Source of the DNA: Catalimonadaceae bacterium JC749
Lineage (GTDB): Bacteria; Bacteroidota; Bacteroidia; Cytophagales; Cyclobacteriaceae
Length of the DNA: 64,000 nt
NCBI GenBank assembly: GCA_021730635.1
Contig: JAJNNC010000018.1
Location: 1-64,000, forward strand
Reading direction: 5' to 3'
Each line of letters begins with the position of its first letter. Positions within the stretch are counted from its first letter, which is position 1. Below, in pieces: positions 27,866 to 36,531 of the stretch. The translations under genes were made by a program, and so were the position numbers. Below the pieces are notes generated by a model that saw only the letters and a program-made list of their open reading frames with translations, did not search any database and was not told where the DNA came from.

Positions 27866-28858
27866 ATGGATGTACAAGTAAAAGAAACAAAGGAATTAGT
27901 CATGGGCAAACCCAACCTGGAAGTGTTCTCCGCTACCTTGCAGGATCTTGCTGCCGGGGATCAGGACATCATTGTCGTTACGAGTGATTCGCGCGGTTCT
28001 GGGAAACTGGTGCCTTTCGGCCAAAAATATCCTAAGCAAATGGTGGAAGTAGGGATTGTAGAGCAAAATCTCGTAGGCGTGGCAGCGGGTTTAGCCTCAG
28101 CAGGTAAAAAAGTATTTGCGGTATCTCCTGCTTGTTTTCTCACGGCCCGCGCACTAGAACAGATCAAAAATGATGTGGCATATTCGGATAATCCGGTGAA
28201 GCTGATCGGCATTAGTGCAGGAGTCAGTTATGGTGCCCTGGGCACCACGCATCATAGTTTGCACGACTATGCCGTATGTAGAGCGATTAATAATCTGATG
28301 GTGGTGGCACCGGCCGACAACGTCGAGACAGAACAATCCATTCGGCTTGCTGCTGCGCTTGACCGACCTATCTATATTCGCTTCGGTAAAAAACCCATGC
28401 CTTTTCTCCATGCGGAAGATCAGACTTTTGAGTTTGGCAAAGCCCGGATGATTACAGACGGGAAAGATCTGGCAATTATCGGTACGGGTGAGACCGTACA
28501 TCCTGCGCTTTTGGCCGCCCAACAGTTGGAAGCCCAATATGGGATCAAGACCAGTGTCGTTAGCATGCACACCATCAAACCGCTGGACACTGAACTATTG
28601 GATAAGCTTTCAGCAAGGGGTTGTCCTATACTAACTGTGGAAGAGCATATGGTCCATGGTGGACTGGGAGAAGCCTGTGCCTCTTACCTTTTTCAAAAAG
28701 GATGTACCAATAAATTTCGCATTATGGGTATACCGGATGAATATACGGTGACGGGTTCGCAAGTCGAGATTTTTGATCATTATGGAATATCCGCTCCAGG
28801 AATTACTTCAGTAGCCCTTGATTTATTGGATGGCAATTTTCGCATGGTAAAAAAATAA
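27866..28858 (+). CDS. Transketolase, C-terminal subunit (pyrimidine-binding and C domains)
   Basis: The second half of the split transketolase, 330 residues; an internal ATG gives MGKPNLEVF as an alternative start. The pyrimidine-binding domain has DSRGSGKLVPFGQKYPKQMVEVGIVEQNLVGVAAGLA, with the catalytic Glu of ThDP enzymes in VGIVEQN, then YGALGTTHHSLHDYAVCRAI. The C-terminal domain starts near residue 190 (DLAIIGTGETVHPALLAA) and includes TVEEHMVHGGLGEA. It forms a heterotetramer with the upstream gene product in known cases. Confidence 0.94.
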   Translation: MDVQVKETKELVMGKPNLEVFSATLQDLAAGDQDIIVVTSDSRGSGKLVPFGQKYPKQMVEVGIVEQNLVGVAAGLASAGKKVFAVSPACFLTARALEQIKNDVAYSDNPVKLIGISAGVSYGALGTTHHSLHDYAVCRAINNLMVVAPADNVETEQSIRLAAALDRPIYIRFGKKPMPFLHAEDQTFEFGKARMITDGKDLAIIGTGETVHPALLAAQQLEAQYGIKTSVVSMHTIKPLDTELLDKLSARGCPILTVEEHMVHGGLGEACASYLFQKGCTNKFRIMGIPDEYTVTGSQVEIFDHYGISAPGITSVALDLLDGNFRMVKK

Positions 28859-28905
28859 ATTCAGAGTATAAACTAATCCTGACACAGGTAAGCTTCTTTT
28901 TTTGT

Positions 28906-29865
28906 ATGATAACGCTACACACCTACTACTCTTCTAACAGCACGATATGGATCTTACTACCCCTACTCTTTCTATTTTCAGGCACTTCTTGTGATAATAA
29001 GGAAGCTGAGAAACCACGAGTAGCCGTGGTAGTATCTACTTTAAACAATCCCTGGTTTGTGGTACTGGCTCAGTCTGCTGCCAACAAGGTGAAAGCCTTG
29101 GGATATGAAGCAAAAATATTCGATTCCCAAAACAATACGGCCCTGGAAACCGATCATTTCGAGAATTTAATCGCTTCCGGTTATATTGCGGTGCTATTTA
29201 ACCCTACGGATGCCGATGGTTCTATCGCCAATGTGTTACAGGCAAAAGCGGCCGATATTCCGGTATTTTGTATGGACAGAGAGATAAACAATGCGGAAGC
29301 TCCTACCTCGCAAATTCTGTCGGATAGCTACTCCGGATGCGTATCACTGGGTACCTACTTTGTACAGGAGATGAATAAAAGTGGTAAGTATGCGGAGTTG
29401 TTAGGACTGGTTGGTGATAACAATACCTGGAGTAGGTCACGGGGGTTCCATAGTGTGGTGGATGATTATCCGAATCTGCAAATGGTCGCTCAACAAAATG
29501 CTGACTTCGACCGGAATAAAGCCATGGAAGTGATGGAGTCCATCTTGCAGGCCCATCCGGATATTAATGGGGTATTTTGTGGGAATGATGCGATGGCGCT
29601 GGGCGCTTATCAGGCTTTGTTAGCCTCCGGTCTGGATGATAGCGTCAAGGTGTTCGGTTTCGATGGAGCCGAAGAGGTCGTTGCGATGATACAGGAAGGA
29701 AAAATAGAGGCCACCGGCATGCAGTTTCCGGTGGTGATGGCAGAAACCGCCGCCAACTTTGCCGATCAGTACTTTAAAGGGAAGCGGGATTTTCCCAAAA
29801 AAATACCGGTGGCTGTAGAGATGGTCAAGAGCAGTAATGTATCACATTATATCAAACAGGATTGA
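28906..29865 (+). CDS. Sugar ABC transporter substrate-binding lipoprotein (RbsB-type)
   Basis: A periplasmic-binding-protein-like lipoprotein of 319 residues; the lipobox FSGTSC puts the acyl Cys at 29. The type I fold opens with RVAVVVSTLNNPWFVVLAQ, and contains VLFNPTDADGSIANVL, VFCMDREINN, LVGDNNTWSRSRGF and GVFCGNDAMALGAYQAL, the ribose-type ligand-contact segments. It delivers a monosaccharide, probably a pentose, to the permease encoded downstream. In Bacteroidota, anchoring this protein to the membrane by lipid is usual. Confidence 0.93.
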   Translation: MITLHTYYSSNSTIWILLPLLFLFSGTSCDNKEAEKPRVAVVVSTLNNPWFVVLAQSAANKVKALGYEAKIFDSQNNTALETDHFENLIASGYIAVLFNPTDADGSIANVLQAKAADIPVFCMDREINNAEAPTSQILSDSYSGCVSLGTYFVQEMNKSGKYAELLGLVGDNNTWSRSRGFHSVVDDYPNLQMVAQQNADFDRNKAMEVMESILQAHPDINGVFCGNDAMALGAYQALLASGLDDSVKVFGFDGAEEVVAMIQEGKIEATGMQFPVVMAETAANFADQYFKGKRDFPKKIPVAVEMVKSSNVSHYIKQD

Positions 29866-29868
29866 AAG

Positions 29869-30507
29869 ATGACAAACAAGATAATCAAATACGCAGTGGT
29901 CGTGCTAGTGGTAGGATTCATTCTTTACAATGCTGTTTACTTTGAAAAGCTTTCGGAGGTGAAGGCTGCTTCTTCGGAGGAAGCCTTTGATGCCACTGCC
30001 TATGCCCAAAGTTTTTGGACTAACGCACTTCTTCCCGCACTGCCGGAAGCCGTTGACCTTGCTGCCTTAATACATCAACTAAAAACCAATCCGGCACAAG
30101 CCTTTGAATCGCACTCGCATGCGTTGGGTATTGGGAATATCCGGTATTTTCTCGTTCAGGGACAAGGCAAAGTCGCTGCAGTCAACGAAAATGAGGTAAC
30201 CGTTCTGAATGAACAGGATACTATGCGTTTCTTGGTTCAACTGGAAACAGAGTTTGTGTACGGAAATGCCGTACGGGATGCTGTAGGAGCCATTGATATC
30301 AGCGAATTCACCAATACCATGCACCTCAATCAGGTGTCCGAAGAAGTCAACCAGATCATCCGACAGGAGGTCATACCTCCCTTTCGGGAACAGGTGAAAG
30401 AAGGTGATATCGTACAATTTGCGGGTGCAGTGGAACTCAACCAAAAGTACTTAAATCTGGATGAAATAGAGATTATTCCGGTATCCCTCATGATAATGGA
30501 GCCATAA
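29869..30507 (+). CDS. DUF2291-family membrane-anchored protein
   Basis: A 212-residue protein with one N-terminal membrane helix (about 6-24, YAVVVLVVGFILYNAVYF) and a periplasmic body that matches the DUF2291 family (AQSFWTNALLPALPEAVDLAALIHQL, GIGNIRYFLVQGQGKV, GDIVQFAGAVELNQKYLNL). DUF2291 genes recur inside ribose-type ABC operons and their product is thought to assist the transporter, but the function is not established. It starts 3 bp after the binding-protein stop and 12 bp before the ATPase. Confidence 0.85.
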   Translation: MTNKIIKYAVVVLVVGFILYNAVYFEKLSEVKAASSEEAFDATAYAQSFWTNALLPALPEAVDLAALIHQLKTNPAQAFESHSHALGIGNIRYFLVQGQGKVAAVNENEVTVLNEQDTMRFLVQLETEFVYGNAVRDAVGAIDISEFTNTMHLNQVSEEVNQIIRQEVIPPFREQVKEGDIVQFAGAVELNQKYLNLDEIEIIPVSLMIMEP

Positions 30508-30519
30508 CCTAGAACTACG

Positions 30520-32025
30520 ATGCTAAAGGTAGAAAATATAACAAAGCAATTTTCCGGGATCGTAGTGCTTGATAAGATATCCATAGAGCTACAGGCCGGA
30601 AAGGTCAATGCGATCATTGGCGAAAACGGTGCAGGTAAATCCACCTTGATGAGGATCCTTTCGGGTGTCTATACTGATTATGAAGGGCAAATCTTTTTTC
30701 AAAACGAACCGGTCCGGTTTTCCTCTACCAAAGATGCCCAATCCAAAGGGATCGCGATCATTCATCAGGAGCTCAATCTCATTCCCTATTTAAGCATCAC
30801 CGAAAATATATTCTTAGGTCGTGAACTTACCAACCGATGGGGAGGCTTACAGGCCAAAGAGATGCGTTCCCGAACGCAGGAGCTTCTCAACCGATTAAAA
30901 TTATATGTATCGCCCGATACCCAGGTTTATAAATTAAAGGTAGGCCAGCAGCAAGTCGTGGAAATAGCGAAGGCTTTGCTGTTTGAATCAGAGGTCATTA
31001 TTATGGATGAACCTACTTCTGCCATCAGTGACCATGAAGTGGAGGTGCTCTTTGACATCATCAATGACCTTAAAAAAGCCAATAAGGCCATTGTGTATAT
31101 TTCCCATAAACTGGACGAGCTCTTTGAAATTGCTGATCGTTATATTGTACTCAGAGATGGCAAGCACATCGAGTCGGGTGATATGCCCGACATAGACCAT
31201 GATCGCCTCATTCAAAAAATGGTAGGTCGAAACATACAAGTCGCCAAAAAGGAAGCAGGGCCGGGAAACGAAGAGAAGCTGTTGTCGGTGCATGACCTGT
31301 GTTTAAAGCATCCTACCAAAAAGAACGAGCTCTTCCTGAAAAACATATCCTTTAGTTTAGGAAAGGGGGAAATCTTAGGGGTTTTTGGTCTGATGGGGGC
31401 CGGACGAACTGAGTTACTGGAGACTCTCTTCGGGCTGAATGCAAAATCATGCACAGGTAGCATTGAAGTGAACCATCAAGTGGTAATTTTGACATCACCC
31501 GATGATGCGATCAAGGCAGGTTTGGCTTTGGTGCCGGAAGACCGAAAAAATGATGGGCTGATATTGGGACTTGATGTACGAACGAACATCAGCCTTACCT
31601 GCCTGAAAAATATGGAACGTGCAGGCTTACTGCAGGAAGGCTTAGAGACCAGCCTGGCCCAAAAATATATCAAAGAACTCAATATTAAAACGTCTTCTGA
31701 TAAGCAACTCGCTAAGAATCTAAGTGGAGGCAACCAGCAAAAGATCGTTCTATCGAAATGGTTGGCTACCAAGCCCTCCATCCTTTTATTAGATGAACCT
31801 ACCCGGGGTATAGATATCAATGCTAAAAATGAAATTTATAAGCTGATCCTCCAATTGGCGAGTGCTGGTATGGGTATTCTGATGGTCTCTTCAGAATTGC
31901 CGGAAATCATGGCGGTTTCTGACCGAATTCTGGTCATGGCGGAGGGGCGCCTCACCGCTGAACTTGCCAACCACGAACTATCAGAAGACAAGATACTAAA
32001 GGCAGCGATTCCTAAAACGATATAA
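30520..32025 (+). CDS. Sugar ABC transporter ATPase, double-domain (RbsA-type)
   Basis: A 501-residue duplicated ATPase. The first domain has the Walker A GENGAGKST at 34-42, a degenerate signature KVGQQQVVEIAKAL, and the Walker B VIIMDEPTSAIS. The second has the degenerate P-loop GLMGAGRTE and a full LSGGNQQKIVLSKWL signature with LLLDEPTRGID. This asymmetric arrangement is the RbsA/XylG/MglA pattern. It drives the permease encoded 1 bp downstream. Confidence 0.96.
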   Translation: MLKVENITKQFSGIVVLDKISIELQAGKVNAIIGENGAGKSTLMRILSGVYTDYEGQIFFQNEPVRFSSTKDAQSKGIAIIHQELNLIPYLSITENIFLGRELTNRWGGLQAKEMRSRTQELLNRLKLYVSPDTQVYKLKVGQQQVVEIAKALLFESEVIIMDEPTSAISDHEVEVLFDIINDLKKANKAIVYISHKLDELFEIADRYIVLRDGKHIESGDMPDIDHDRLIQKMVGRNIQVAKKEAGPGNEEKLLSVHDLCLKHPTKKNELFLKNISFSLGKGEILGVFGLMGAGRTELLETLFGLNAKSCTGSIEVNHQVVILTSPDDAIKAGLALVPEDRKNDGLILGLDVRTNISLTCLKNMERAGLLQEGLETSLAQKYIKELNIKTSSDKQLAKNLSGGNQQKIVLSKWLATKPSILLLDEPTRGIDINAKNEIYKLILQLASAGMGILMVSSELPEIMAVSDRILVMAEGRLTAELANHELSEDKILKAAIPKTI

Positions 32026-32026
32026 T

Positions 32027-33070
32027 ATGATCACCGATACATCTACCCAGCAACCTGAAATTACAAAGTCAGAACCTGCGAAAACTCCTTCTAACAATAC
32101 GGCCAAGGATTTCAGGCACTACCTGGTCAAATTTCAGTCCCTGATTGCGCTCTTTTTACTGTGTGCAGTGATCGGCCTTTTATCGGATAATTTTTTCACT
32201 GTAGCCAACGGATGGAATGTCATGCGGCAGATCTCCGTCAACATCTGTATTTCGGTGGGCATGACACTGGTGATCTTAACAGGTGGCATAGACTTATCGG
32301 TAGGGTCGGTGCTGGCATTTAGCGGAGCGGTAACCGCCGGTTTGCTGAGCGCAGGTATCGAGCTCCCGGCTTTCGATCTGTTCATCGGGTTTACCTTACT
32401 GGGGGGCATCATAGTGGGAATGGCCACCGGATCGATCCTCGGCGCCTTTAACGGCTGGACGATCACTCGCTTCAGGGTCCCTCCTTTTGTGGCTACCTTG
32501 GCCATGTTAACGATTGCCCGGGGGCTGACCATGTTGTGGACCAATGGTTTTCCTATCTCGGGGCTGGGAGAGGGTTTTGTCACCATCGGAACCGGTTGGT
32601 TTTTAGGCATCCCTGTTCCGGTGTGGATATCTGCCGTTGTGGTCGTTTCCTTTATGATGATTACGACCAAAACAAAGTTAGGCCGCTATATTTATGCCAT
32701 TGGTGGCAATGAAAATGCCGCCAGACTGTCGGGCATCAATATCAAAAAAGTAAAAATTATTGTGTATTCCCTAGCCGGTGGGCTGGCCGCGGTAGGAGGT
32801 CTGATTGTGACTGCCCGGCTCAACTCTGCTCAGCCTAATGCCGGGTTTAGTTATGAGCTTGATGCCATTGCCGCTGTCGTGATCGGGGGGACATCGCTTT
32901 CCGGCGGAAGAGGTACCATCTTAGGAACGGTACTGGGCGCAATTATTATTGGCGTGTTGAACAATGGATTGGTGCTGCTGGATGTTTCTCCCTTCTGGCA
33001 GCAGGTGGTAAAAGGGATAGTGATTCTGTTGGCGGTAATCATTGACAAATCAAGTTCGAAAAACCAATAA
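32027..33070 (+). CDS. Sugar ABC transporter permease (RbsC-type)
   Basis: A multi-pass inner-membrane permease of 347 residues. A short cytoplasmic leader precedes about eight to ten membrane helices. SVNICISVGMTLVILTGGIDLSVGSVLAFSGAV and YAIGGNENAARLSGINIKKVKI are the family signatures, the second being the ATPase-coupling loop; AAVVIGGTSLSGGRGTILGTVLGA closes the protein. Together with the lipoprotein and ATPase it makes a complete pentose-type importer. Confidence 0.95.
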   Translation: MITDTSTQQPEITKSEPAKTPSNNTAKDFRHYLVKFQSLIALFLLCAVIGLLSDNFFTVANGWNVMRQISVNICISVGMTLVILTGGIDLSVGSVLAFSGAVTAGLLSAGIELPAFDLFIGFTLLGGIIVGMATGSILGAFNGWTITRFRVPPFVATLAMLTIARGLTMLWTNGFPISGLGEGFVTIGTGWFLGIPVPVWISAVVVVSFMMITTKTKLGRYIYAIGGNENAARLSGINIKKVKIIVYSLAGGLAAVGGLIVTARLNSAQPNAGFSYELDAIAAVVIGGTSLSGGRGTILGTVLGAIIIGVLNNGLVLLDVSPFWQQVVKGIVILLAVIIDKSSSKNQ

Positions 33071-33077
33071 AATAAAG

Positions 33078-34562
33078 ATGCAACCATCCTATATACTATC
33101 CATTGACCAGGGGACCAGCAGCACAAAGACCCTCATTTTTGATGAGGCAGGAAAAGTAAGGGCCAGAGCTTCTAAACCCCTTACCTCCTATTATGCAGAA
33201 GGAGGATTCGTAGAGCAGCATCCGGAAGAAATTTACCATAGTGTACTACAGTCAGTGGAACAGTGCCTGCATGAATTCAACGCCAAAGGCGAACCTATTG
33301 CGGCCATCAAGGTCTGTGGCATTTCCAATCAACGGGAAACGTTTGTAGTTTGGGATGAACATGGCGTTCCGCTATACAATGCGGTAGTATGGCAATGCAA
33401 GCGCTCTATCGCTGTGTGTGAACGGCTGGCCAAGGAGGGGCTGCAAAAGGTGATTAAAACAAAAACCGGATTAATTATAGATCCTTATTTTTCTGCTACC
33501 AAACTGATCTGGCTTTATGAAAATGTTGAAAAGGTAAGGCAAGCAATCAATTACGGAAAAGCCTATTTTGGTACGATAGATACCTGGCTGCTGTATAAAC
33601 TAACGAATGGACAAAGCTATTTTACCGATCATACCAATGCCTCTCGTACCCTGTTTTTTAATCTTCAAACGCTGCAGTGGGACGCCGAACTCCTTTCCCT
33701 CTTTAGATTGACACACCTGAATTTGCCAGAGCCAAAGCCGTCTTCTTCCTTTTTTGGTGAATCAACTTTTAACGGATTGTTTCATCATCCTGTTAAAATC
33801 ACTGGCATGATCGGTGACTCGCATGCGGCTGCTTTTGGGGAAGGTTGTATCACGCCTGGTAGGGCAAAAGCGACATTAGGAACGGGTTGTTCTATTATGA
33901 TGAATATCGGTTCTGCGATAAAAGCTTCCGAACGTGGCATGGTCACCACGATTTGCTGGAGTACTGAAAACCGGGTGGATTATGCCTTGGAAGGGGTGAT
34001 TGTAACCTGCGGCGCCACGATTGAATGGTTGAAAAATGAGCTGGGTCTTCTTGTCGAAAGCAAGGATTCAGAAAGGATGGCCAAGGCTGTACCCAACAAT
34101 GGAGGGGTGTATTTTGTGCCGGCTTTCAGTGGGCTGGGGGCTCCTCACTGGCAAATGAACCGTAAGGCATCCATTTCAGGTCTTACCTTCGACAGCACCA
34201 AAAATCATATTGTGCGGGCTGCCCTAGAATCTATTCCTTATCAGATCAAAGATGTGATCGTTGCGATGGAAGAAGATACAGGAATCTCACTGGCAGAGCT
34301 GATGGTTAATGGCGGCATGACTTCCAACCGTTTTGTGTTGCAACTCTTAGCTGATCTGTTAGGTAAGCCTGTGGTTAACCAAGGAATGCCAGACGTTTCC
34401 GCTTTGGGTGCTGCCTACCTGGCTGGTTTACAAGCAGGAATTTATAAAAACCTGGACCAACTCTCCCAGCTCCACACAGAAAAGAAAATAGCAGAACCAT
34501 CAGGCGATCAGCAGGTAAAGGCATGGTATACAGCGTGGCAACAGATCATTGCTGATACCTGA
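33078..34562 (+). CDS. FGGY-family carbohydrate kinase (glycerol-kinase-like)
   Basis: A cytoplasmic sugar kinase of 494 residues from the ATG at 33078. ILSIDQGTSSTKTLIFDEAG is the ATP phosphate-1 motif; ISNQRETFVVWD, VWQCKRS, ASRTLFFNLQTLQWD and GMIGDSHAAAFGEGCITPGRAKATLGTG follow, and GGMTSNRFVLQLLADLLGKPVV is the C-terminal FGGY adenosine region. By motif it is nearer to glycerol kinase than xylulokinase, but these operon-specific FGGY kinases act on various ketoses. Here it would phosphorylate the ketose made by the isomerase before transketolase cleavage. Confidence 0.93.
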   Translation: MQPSYILSIDQGTSSTKTLIFDEAGKVRARASKPLTSYYAEGGFVEQHPEEIYHSVLQSVEQCLHEFNAKGEPIAAIKVCGISNQRETFVVWDEHGVPLYNAVVWQCKRSIAVCERLAKEGLQKVIKTKTGLIIDPYFSATKLIWLYENVEKVRQAINYGKAYFGTIDTWLLYKLTNGQSYFTDHTNASRTLFFNLQTLQWDAELLSLFRLTHLNLPEPKPSSSFFGESTFNGLFHHPVKITGMIGDSHAAAFGEGCITPGRAKATLGTGCSIMMNIGSAIKASERGMVTTICWSTENRVDYALEGVIVTCGATIEWLKNELGLLVESKDSERMAKAVPNNGGVYFVPAFSGLGAPHWQMNRKASISGLTFDSTKNHIVRAALESIPYQIKDVIVAMEEDTGISLAELMVNGGMTSNRFVLQLLADLLGKPVVNQGMPDVSALGAAYLAGLQAGIYKNLDQLSQLHTEKKIAEPSGDQQVKAWYTAWQQIIADT

Positions 34563-34718
34563 TAGATCCCTTAAGGCTATTGACTAAATTCCTTATAATA
34601 AACCACACTGTTCCCAGCGGGAAAGCATCCATGCAATGAAGTGTGTAAAACATTACCACATGGTACGGATACCCAAGCTGGTTTCAAAATTTTCTGAGTA
34701 CGAATCGCTAAACATACT

Positions 34719-36323
34719 ATGAGAAACAACCTGTTAAAAAATTTATTGAGAGCACTGTTAATGCTTGCCATTGCATCCTGCTTGATCACCGCGTGCCAAT
34801 CCGGCGAATCTCAGAGGGTCGAGCAGTGGGGTGTTTATGAACTGAATCTTCAAGGACCTTCCGATGGAAATCCATATATGGACAATTCGCTGGATGCAAC
34901 ATTTTCGAATGGTTCACAGACGGTTACCGTACCTGGATTTTATGATGGAAAGGGTATCTATACGATTCGTTTCTCCCCCGATCAAACAGGAGAATGGACC
35001 TATGTTACCCAAAGTAATGTGGCAGCATTAAGCGATCACAGCGGCTCTTTTCAGTGTGTGGAACCGACGGGCAACAATCACGGCCCACTCAGCATAGTAA
35101 ATACTCACTATCTCGAATACGCTGATGGATCCCCGTTTTACTCCGTTGGAACCACCGCCTATCAATGGACCAGCGTCAAGCAAAGTATACAGGAACAGAC
35201 GATCAAAACGCTTGGTGAATCCCCTTTCAATAAAATACGCATGTGCGTTTTCCCTAAGCACTATAGTTACGGAAATGATACAGAGCCCTGGATGCTTCCC
35301 TTCGCGAGGGAAGATAGTGTCAATGATTTCACCCAACCAAACTACGTATTTTTTCAAAACTTCGACAAAAGGGTCCAACAACTGATGGACATGGGAATTC
35401 AGGCCGATGTCATCCTTTTTCACCCTTATGATGATTGGGGGTATAGTCAGATGGGGAAAGAAATGAACGAACACTACGTTCGCTACATGATTGCCCGACT
35501 ATCGGCCTATCGCAACGTTTGGTGGTCGCTGGCCAACGAGTGGGATGTTCCCGACATCAAGGAAACTATTGACTGGGAGGGGATTGGGAGCTTGCTTCAA
35601 AACGAAGACCCGCATCAGCGACTTCGTGGCATTCACAATTGGTACCATGATGAAAGTCATTTTTACGATCATACCCGCCCATGGGTGACGCACGTGAGCA
35701 CACAAACTTACTTTTTCTTCAATGCCATCAAGTGGCGCAATCAGTACCAGAAGCCCATACTCTTTGATGAAATGCGCTATGAAGGAGATGTTCCCAGTGG
35801 CTGGGGAAGGCTGACTGCCCAAGAGATGACCAGCTATTTCTGGAAGGCCGGATTGAGCGGTGTGTACGGGACACATGGAGATACTTTTAAGAACGATGCT
35901 GATGAGGAAACAGAAGTGCGTTGGTGGGCAAAAGGAGGAACGTTGATGGGCGAAAGCCCCGAAAGAATTGCTTTCTTTAAGCGTGTTATGGAGGAAGCCC
36001 CTGTCAAGGAAATGAAGCCCGCACTGGTATCTCTATCAGGACTGGCTGTTCCTGCAAATATCCCTGACAAGAATGATGGTACCTTGATTGAGGCACTCAA
36101 TAATAACATCTACACGCTATTCAAGGAAGGTGAATACTATCTGACCTATACGGCGGATTCTGCCCAAACCATTGAACTGAATCTTGGTGGCACAAAAGAT
36201 TATTCTCTGGAAGTGATCGATACCTGGAATATGAAGATAATGAATGAGGGTGTTGCAGAGCCCGGAAAATTCCAATACGAAACGAAAAGGCCATTTACAG
36301 CCCTTCGGCTTGTTGCTAAGTAA
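34719..36323 (+). CDS. DUF5060/DUF4038-like lipoprotein hydrolase (apiosidase-type, GH-A)
   Basis: A 534-residue lipoprotein (lipobox LITAC, Cys 26). Domains in order: DUF5060 beta sandwich (about 35-115, VPGFYDGKGIYTIRFSPDQTGEW), TIM-barrel catalytic domain (about 125-430), and a DUF5605-like C-terminal domain (about 455-533, LEVIDTWNMKI). Clan GH-A catalytic candidates are Glu 274 in WWSLANEWD and Glu 351 in ILFDEMRYEG. The central domain resembles DUF4038, the family that contains the GH140 apiosidase of rhamnogalacturonan-II. Its place 156 bp after the pentose operon fits a surface enzyme releasing the sugar that the operon consumes. Specificity is inferred. Confidence 0.75.
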   Translation: MRNNLLKNLLRALLMLAIASCLITACQSGESQRVEQWGVYELNLQGPSDGNPYMDNSLDATFSNGSQTVTVPGFYDGKGIYTIRFSPDQTGEWTYVTQSNVAALSDHSGSFQCVEPTGNNHGPLSIVNTHYLEYADGSPFYSVGTTAYQWTSVKQSIQEQTIKTLGESPFNKIRMCVFPKHYSYGNDTEPWMLPFAREDSVNDFTQPNYVFFQNFDKRVQQLMDMGIQADVILFHPYDDWGYSQMGKEMNEHYVRYMIARLSAYRNVWWSLANEWDVPDIKETIDWEGIGSLLQNEDPHQRLRGIHNWYHDESHFYDHTRPWVTHVSTQTYFFFNAIKWRNQYQKPILFDEMRYEGDVPSGWGRLTAQEMTSYFWKAGLSGVYGTHGDTFKNDADEETEVRWWAKGGTLMGESPERIAFFKRVMEEAPVKEMKPALVSLSGLAVPANIPDKNDGTLIEALNNNIYTLFKEGEYYLTYTADSAQTIELNLGGTKDYSLEVIDTWNMKIMNEGVAEPGKFQYETKRPFTALRLVAK

Positions 36324-36324
36324 A

Positions 36325-36531
36325 TACAATACCCACTCCTGGTTTTTCTACGATGAACCCAGTTCTTATGACGGATCAGTGACGATTCAACATAGCTCCT
36401 CTTCCTCCGCTACCTTGGAAATCCCAAAGGATGCCCGTGGTAAGACTATCTATATTGTATTGGAAATTCATGACAATGGCGCTCCCAATTTATATGCCTA
36501 TCGCAGCATGATCGTAAACGTGCAGCCATAA
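36325..36531 (+). pseudogene. DUF1593 (Sde182-like) C-terminal domain fragment
   Basis: Immediately after the stop of the preceding gene, in another frame, lies YNTHSWFFYDEPSSYDGSV through AYRSMIVNVQP and a stop. This matches the last 65 residues of the DUF1593 proteins at 44952, 49492 and 52453, which have WWHYKEA or WFLYGEP, then a sequence ending YKRVIIKREP or [10 protein letters not shown]. There is no start or N-terminal domain, so it is the tail of a lost paralogue. Confidence 0.75.

Noticed and set aside
27030-28858. Reading the two transketolase genes as a frameshifted single gene
   Set aside because: Each half starts and stops at the normal domain boundary with its own ATG, which matches the known split-transketolase arrangement.
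32134-32670. 178-codon minus-strand frame opposite the ABC permease
   Set aside because: Low-complexity, Pro/Thr/Val-rich shadow of the permease membrane helices; the plus strand carries an unmistakable RbsC-type permease.
33078-34562. Reading the FGGY gene as a housekeeping glycerol kinase
   Set aside because: The motifs are glycerol-kinase-like, but there is no glycerol facilitator or glycerol-phosphate dehydrogenase nearby, and the gene directly follows a pentose-type importer and split transketolase.
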